Part shown: one piece after another, positions 6,305 through 10,366 of the stretch | How positions within the stretch are numbered: position 1 is the first letter of the stretch | Layout: every line of letters begins with the position of its first letter | Source: Bacteroides sp. | GTDB taxonomy: Bacteria > Bacteroidota > Bacteroidia > Bacteroidales > Muribaculaceae | Assembly: GCA_014801655.1 (NCBI GenBank) | Contig: JAAVDT010000027.1 | Coordinates: 10,472-20,837, forward strand | Reading direction: 5' to 3' | DNA length: 10,366 nucleotides | Position numbers and translations under genes: made by a program | The notes under the pieces: model-generated | The model's database searches: none | Seen by the model: the letters and a program-made list of their open reading frames with translations, nothing else | What the model was told of the DNA's origin: nothing

Positions 6305-7785
6305 TATCGTTCGATGTTTTGTCGGATTGCATTAAACAGCGGTTTTGCGAGTTCACGACCACCCTTTATATTAAGGTGTATGTAGTCTTTATTAGCCAGG
6401 CCGCGACGTACCCAGTCGACGATGGCATCTTCGCCGCCCATCGACTCGCGGGTGTCGTAGAACAGACAGTGAGCATTACGCGCGGCTTCACGCTGAGCGT
6501 CGACCATGGTCTGACACACAGACATGGAGTGGTAGTCCCCTCCCCGCTTTTGTCCGCGGTCGCCGATGCCCATGAGAATGATGTCGGCTCGCGGATAGCA
6601 GCGTCTGACGGTTTCAACAACCTTCTGCATGCGGCGCGAATAGGCGTCATAGTTTTTCTGCGAGGCTGACATTGCGTTGATGCCAAATTCGAGAATAATC
6701 AGGTCGTAGGGCACGAAGCGGTTCATCTGCTGCGAAAGTCGCGAGCCAAGATTTGAGAGAGTCAGACCGGAGACGCCTCGCATCGACATGTTGTCGACGG
6801 CAACGCCTGTAGAGTCGGACAGCCAGGTTCCGAGGCTTACGAGTCCGGCGCCTGAGACGCTGACATCAAATTTTGAGGTGGGGCCGCTCATTGACAGACA
6901 TTGCACGGAGTCGGCGGCGCCACGAACATCAAATGTGCGTGAGCCATTGTCGGTTGTGAGGGTGACGGTGGTGTTGTTCGGAGCAATGAAGAGGAACTGG
7001 GATTTGTTCCATCGGCCAGTGTGTTTCATCTTCTGAGAGCCTTTGAACGAGGCTTTTGCGTTGCCGGTGGATTTATTGTAAATCTGAGTAATCGGCATGT
7101 ATCTTGAGTCAAACTTGCTTTTGGCGGTCGAGGTGCTCCAACCAGAGGATTTGCCCATCGAAACCGTTTGACGGAAATTGCCGTAAGCCGGGTCGACGGC
7201 CACGAAACCGGGGCCGTTGCCTCCGAAAGCATCCTGCATCATCTCCCTGAGGTCTTGAGTCATGATGTCGCCCTCGATGTAGCTGTCGCCAAGCACGGCA
7301 ATGCGGGCTACACGATGCTGGCGGATTGCGTTGCGAAGATTTGCGAGGCCCTGACCGGAAACGGTGTAATCTTCGATTATCATCTGATCACCTTTTTTGC
7401 TGGGCTGAATGTCGACAACAGGTTTGGAGGAGGTGTCGTCAACTTCAACATCGGGGAGATGTTCTTTAGTATCGGAAGAGGTTGACTCGGTTTCGCCCGG
7501 TGCATCAGACACTAATGCTACCTGAGCGTCAGCAGGCTCTACCGCAGCGGGAGATTCGGCGTCTTCCGCTTCAAGTTCGGCCAGAAGCGGGTCGACGGGA
7601 GCTGTGTCCATGATGACATCCTCATGGAACACATGGTCGCTGACACTACTCAGAAGGTTGACATTTGACAAGCGTCCGCCGGTCCATTCCGACAAGGGAA
7701 GGAATTGAACGCCAACCAATATTGCCAGCATAATCACAAGCAGGAGGACGATTCGCCAGGGTGAGGTATCTTGAGGTGTAGACAT
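6304..7785 (-). CDS. membrane-anchored SGNH/GDSL-fold protein, paired with the MBOAT
   Basis: I chose the ATG at 7785 (493 residues). The frame stays open to a TTG at 7815, but that would overlap the upstream gene and add ten residues before the membrane segment. A single hydrophobic anchor (11-30) is followed by an acidic, Ser/Pro-rich linker (about 56-130) and the SGNH core. ARIAVLGDSYIEGDI gives Ser168, LEFGINAMS gives block III Asn370, and KDYIHLN gives Asp467 and His470. About 180 residues between them probably form a beta-rich insert. The anchor-plus-SGNH layout resembles PatB and AlgJ, the periplasmic partners that receive acyl groups from an MBOAT. It follows menF by 13 nt and is coupled by TAATG to the next SGNH gene, a likely paralogue. 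The fold and catalytic residues are visible; the acyltransferase role is inference. Confidence 0.87.
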   Translation of the reverse strand: MSTPQDTSPWRIVLLLVIMLAILVGVQFLPLSEWTGGRLSNVNLLSSVSDHVFHEDVIMDTAPVDPLLAELEAEDAESPAAVEPADAQVALVSDAPGETESTSSDTKEHLPDVEVDDTSSKPVVDIQPSKKGDQMIIEDYTVSGQGLANLRNAIRQHRVARIAVLGDSYIEGDIMTQDLREMMQDAFGGNGPGFVAVDPAYGNFRQTVSMGKSSGWSTSTAKSKFDSRYMPITQIYNKSTGNAKASFKGSQKMKHTGRWNKSQFLFIAPNNTTVTLTTDNGSRTFDVRGAADSVQCLSMSGPTSKFDVSVSGAGLVSLGTWLSDSTGVAVDNMSMRGVSGLTLSNLGSRLSQQMNRFVPYDLIILEFGINAMSASQKNYDAYSRRMQKVVETVRRCYPRADIILMGIGDRGQKRGGDYHSMSVCQTMVDAQREAARNAHCLFYDTRESMGGEDAIVDWVRRGLANKDYIHLNIKGGRELAKPLFNAIRQNIER

Positions 7786-7798
7786 GTTTCGATTATTC

Positions 7799-8971
7799 TT
7801 AAGAGATTGATTCAATTATGTTTAATAATGAATACATCTTAACGTAAGTCTCGTTATATTCGTTGTCGGGGTCGGAGTAGCGTGTCAGGCCGCCGCCACC
7901 GAAAAGGTTGTAGCAATATTTGTCAATGAAGGGATTTCCCTGATTGATGTTGACCATAGCCGAGCGGAGATTGGCAAAAAGGCATGTATGTTCGGTGGAT
8001 TTCAGCCCGACGAAGCCTCCATAACACATGCGGCGGTGGGCCTCGGTCTCAATTATCTGATTGTATGCTTTTTCGCGCGGGAAGCCACACAGAGCCGGAG
8101 TGGGAGTGAGCCGGGGTAACACCTCGGATAGTTTCAGGTTGCCATGAGCAGATATGGTGTGGCAAAGATGCTCCACCGGTCCGAAGTCAACCGAACGGCT
8201 TCGGGGCTGGTCGACGTGGGTGCAGAAAAGGGAGAGGGTGTTGACAATGAAGTCGGTCACCATGTTGTGTTCCATGCAGTTTTTTGCATCCCATTCGCCC
8301 GGGGTGTCTTTCAAGCGGGTGCCTGCAAGCGACATGGAGCCGAGTTCGCCGGAAGTGGCATCGTAGGTGATGATAAGTTCCGGCGAAGCGCCAATCCAGG
8401 TTCCGCTCTCGGGGGTGTAGTAGAGATAGCGGAAACAGCCGGGATGGAGGGCAAAATATTCATTGGCCACACTGACGGGGTCGGCTTTCTCAGACGGTTG
8501 GCAAAAGATGCGCGATAAAACAGTTTTCTCATCATCAGATGTGAAACCGGCGATGATTTTGCGGGCCTGGGCTTTGTAGACCATTGGTTGAGTGGATGCA
8601 AAACTGAAAATTGCACGACTCTTCCGTTGCTCGGGAATGTTTTCCGGTTCAAGATTGAGCACATCTTCGGCCGAAAGCTCGGGATAGATGCCATAGGCAT
8701 GGAGCGTGTCGCTCAGTTCAAACATGTTGAACACGAAGCCGGAGAAAGAATCGAACTCCTCCGGCGTAAGGGAGTTGGTTGACCCCGGGGGATTGAATGA
8801 TGCCTGAAAATAACATTCGTTTTTCCTCGGCAACATATAGAGGGCGTATGACAGCCCTATTGTCCGGGCTTTGACCACGGCCTTGGCTATATCGGCAGGT
8901 ATGAGCGACTTAGCGGCGCGATGACCCCGCTCGACTTGCCGTTTATCTCTATCTTCTGCTACAGATTTCAT
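7799..8971 (-). CDS. menF: isochorismate synthase (MenF/EntC family)
   Basis: The enzyme converts chorismate to isochorismate in the cytoplasm, using magnesium; in an anaerobe this is most likely the entry to menaquinone. The 390-residue protein carries the chorismate-binding fold. EKTVLSRIF includes Lys149, expected to be the general base. GASPELI (Glu198), SLAGTRLKDTPGEWDAKN and MEHNMVTDFI (Glu234, expected general acid) follow. TPTPALCGFPREKAYNQI, RRMCYGGFVG, FANLRSAMV and the metal-binding end SDPDNEYNETYVK complete the set. The lysine/glutamate pattern fits isochorismate synthases rather than anthranilate or aminodeoxychorismate synthases. Its ATG overlaps the rimO stop as ATGA. No other men gene is in the window; SGNH genes follow directly instead of menD. 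A siderophore-type EntC or salicylate synthase is less likely, because no siderophore genes are near. Confidence 0.92.
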   Translation of the reverse strand: MKSVAEDRDKRQVERGHRAAKSLIPADIAKAVVKARTIGLSYALYMLPRKNECYFQASFNPPGSTNSLTPEEFDSFSGFVFNMFELSDTLHAYGIYPELSAEDVLNLEPENIPEQRKSRAIFSFASTQPMVYKAQARKIIAGFTSDDEKTVLSRIFCQPSEKADPVSVANEYFALHPGCFRYLYYTPESGTWIGASPELIITYDATSGELGSMSLAGTRLKDTPGEWDAKNCMEHNMVTDFIVNTLSLFCTHVDQPRSRSVDFGPVEHLCHTISAHGNLKLSEVLPRLTPTPALCGFPREKAYNQIIETEAHRRMCYGGFVGLKSTEHTCLFANLRSAMVNINQGNPFIDKYCYNLFGGGGLTRYSDPDNEYNETYVKMYSLLNIIESIS

Positions 8972-10272
8972 TCTTTGACTTCTCCAATCAGTTCAAAGGG
9001 CAAAGCCTGCTTGATTTCAACATTATAGAACTCGCCGACAGTCAGCGGCTTGGTTTTCTCAACCAATACTTCGGGATCGACTTCGGGGGAATCATACTGG
9101 GTGCGGCCAACATAATAGTCGGGCTCCTCGCGATCGATGATGACACGCTGAACCGAACCAACTTTCTGCTCCTGATGGCTGAGGGAAATTTCTTCCTGGA
9201 GAGCCATGAGTCGGTCAAGGCGTTGCTGCTTGACATCTTCAGACAACGTGTCGGGGAAATTCTTGGCGCCAAAGGTGTCTTCTTCTTCACAGTAGGCAAA
9301 CGCGCCCATGCGCTCAAAGCGCTGTTGGCGGGCAAACTCCATCAGTTCTTCAAATTCCTTTTCACCTTCGCCCGGGAAGCCGACCATCAGAGTGGTGCGG
9401 ATATGGATGCCGGGGACCCGGCGACGGATTTCGGCGAGCAATTCGCGGGTTTGGGCGCCGTTGATGTGGCGACGCATATTTTCAAGCACATTATCAGAGA
9501 TGTGCTGCAGGGCAATGTCGAGATATTTGCAGACATTGTCGCGGCGGTTGATTACGTCGAGCAAATCGAGGGGAAAGTCAGCGGGATAGGCATAGTGAAG
9601 CCGAATCCATTCAACGCCCGGAACGTCGGCGATCTTGTCGACGAGTGAGGCAATGCGCAGCTCGCCGTAGAGGTCGCGGCCATAGTTTGACAAGTCCTGT
9701 GCAATTACGTTAAACTCCTTTACACCGCGACTAACGAGCATTTTGACTTCTTCAATAATCTCCTCCTCGGGGCGGGAGTGATAGCGACCCGTGATGAGCG
9801 GTATTGCGCAGAAAGAGCAGAATCGGTTGCAACCCTCGGCAATCTTCAGATAAGCATGGTGGGAGGGAGTGGTGATGATTCTGTCAAAGGGCGCTGACGC
9901 CGGATATTTTTCAGAAAGATAGCGTGTGATTTCGGGCCAGTTGGTCTTTCCGAACCATCGGTCGACCTGCGGAATTTCTGCAGGCAGCTCGTCTTTGTAG
10001 CGTTCCGAGAGACAGCCCATCACGATGACATTGTCGGTCATGCCCTCCTCTTTTGCCTGCACTGCCTTGAGCACTTCCATCACCGACTCCTCTTTGGCGT
10101 CGGAAATGAAGCCGCAGGTGTTGATGACGACGGCATCGGTCGGTTCGCTGTAATCACCATTGTGAGTGATTGAAAAACCGACATTGTCGAGCATTCTCAT
10201 CAATCTCTCGGAATCGACGAGATTTTTGGAACAACCGAGCGATACGATATTGATTTTCTTCCGGCGTTTCAT
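8968..10272 (-). CDS. rimO: ribosomal protein S12 methylthiotransferase
   Basis: RimO is a radical-SAM enzyme with two 4Fe-4S clusters that adds a methylthio group to a conserved aspartate of ribosomal protein S12. Domains are in the family order. The N-terminal methylthiotransferase domain has cluster cysteines Cys14 (VSLGCSKNLVDSE), Cys53 (INTCGFI) and Cys87 (VMGCLSERY). The radical-SAM core has CNRFCSFCAIP (Cys148, 152, 155) and GRYHSRPEEEI. A TRAM domain lies at about 370-434. SLGCSKNLVDSER and the RYHSRP motif point to RimO rather than MiaB. I start at the ATG at 10272 (434 residues, the usual size). A longer open frame reaches 10362, but those extra codons overlap the ftsY end in another frame and are unlike the family. 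The gene begins 16 nt after ftsY and ends in an ATGA overlap with menF. Confidence 0.96.
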   Translation of the reverse strand: MKRRKKINIVSLGCSKNLVDSERLMRMLDNVGFSITHNGDYSEPTDAVVINTCGFISDAKEESVMEVLKAVQAKEEGMTDNVIVMGCLSERYKDELPAEIPQVDRWFGKTNWPEITRYLSEKYPASAPFDRIITTPSHHAYLKIAEGCNRFCSFCAIPLITGRYHSRPEEEIIEEVKMLVSRGVKEFNVIAQDLSNYGRDLYGELRIASLVDKIADVPGVEWIRLHYAYPADFPLDLLDVINRRDNVCKYLDIALQHISDNVLENMRRHINGAQTRELLAEIRRRVPGIHIRTTLMVGFPGEGEKEFEELMEFARQQRFERMGAFAYCEEEDTFGAKNFPDTLSEDVKQQRLDRLMALQEEISLSHQEQKVGSVQRVIIDREEPDYYVGRTQYDSPEVDPEVLVEKTKPLTVGEFYNVEIKQALPFELIGEVKE

Positions 10273-10288
10273 CGAATGATAATTGGGG

Positions 10289-10366
10289 TTATCGTTTTCC
10301 GAAAAGAGATTCAACAAACTCGCGTTTGTCAAACACCTGGAGGTCGTTGATGCCTTCACCAAGGCC
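10289..10366 (-). CDS. ftsY: FtsY C-terminal end (SRP receptor GTPase), partial
   Basis: The last 25 codons and TAA stop of a gene enter the window from the right. The residues read GLGEGINDLQVFDKREFVES followed by LFGKR. This matches the C-terminus of FtsY, where a conserved GxGE turn is followed by (I)DL.xF....F...LF. FtsY is the membrane-associated GTPase receptor for signal recognition particle. The GTPase motifs are outside the window, so the call rests on the short tail and on the ftsY-rimO gene order, which I recall as common in Bacteroidota. It heads the putative minus-strand transcription unit, so the promoter for the downstream genes probably lies beyond the window. Confidence 0.85.
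   Translation of the reverse strand, partial: GLGEGINDLQVFDKREFVESLFGKR

Noticed and set aside
7786..7815. Extension of the anchored SGNH protein to a TTG start
   Set aside because: The TTG would overlap menF, while the ATG at 7785 lies 13 nt after the menF stop and sits naturally before the membrane segment.
9175..9648. 157-codon plus-strand frame inside rimO
   Set aside because: It is antisense to well-conserved RimO sequence and has no family features.
10273..10362. Extension of rimO upstream to 10362
   Set aside because: These codons overlap the ftsY tail in a different frame and add residues absent from the family; the ATG at 10272 gives the usual length.

Overview
The window looks like a chromosomal segment from an anaerobic member of the Bacteroidales (phylum Bacteroidota), possibly Muribaculaceae-like; the family is inference. 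Supporting signs are a class III (oxygen-sensitive) ribonucleotide reductase, a menaquinone-type isochorismate synthase, the ftsY-rimO gene order, start codons without clear Shine-Dalgarno sequences, and TAnnTTTG promoter elements of the Bacteroidota primary-sigma type. Nothing suggests a phage, plasmid or transposon; there is no transposase, integrase, tRNA, rRNA or CRISPR array.

Left part, plus strand: positions 1-437 are non-coding and hold one copy of a ~67-bp two-hairpin repeat, a row of roughly helix-spaced GTTGA/GTTTGA boxes and a good promoter. Then come nrdD (438-2645), a 146-bp spacer with the second copy of the same repeat, and nrdG (2792-3304). NrdG installs the glycyl radical on NrdD, and together they make deoxynucleotides without oxygen.

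Right part, minus strand (read from high to low coordinates): the last 25 codons of ftsY, then rimO, a menF/entC-like isochorismate synthase, two tandem SGNH/GDSL-fold envelope proteins and an MBOAT membrane acyltransferase. Spacings are 16 nt, a 4-nt ATGA overlap, 13 nt, a 1-nt TAATG overlap and 123 nt, so this reads as one transcription unit whose promoter lies upstream of the window. The MBOAT ends 21 bp from the end of nrdG, so the two blocks converge.

The most interesting part is the last three genes of the minus-strand block: one MBOAT plus two divergent SGNH proteins, one membrane-anchored and one apparently secreted. By analogy with PatA/PatB/Ape1 (peptidoglycan) and AlgI/AlgJ/AlgX (alginate), they form a candidate O-acylation and de-acylation cassette for a cell-envelope polymer that cannot be named from sequence. 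The 123-bp spacer before the MBOAT is filled by a degenerate TAGAGTT/TTTAGGG tandem repeat.
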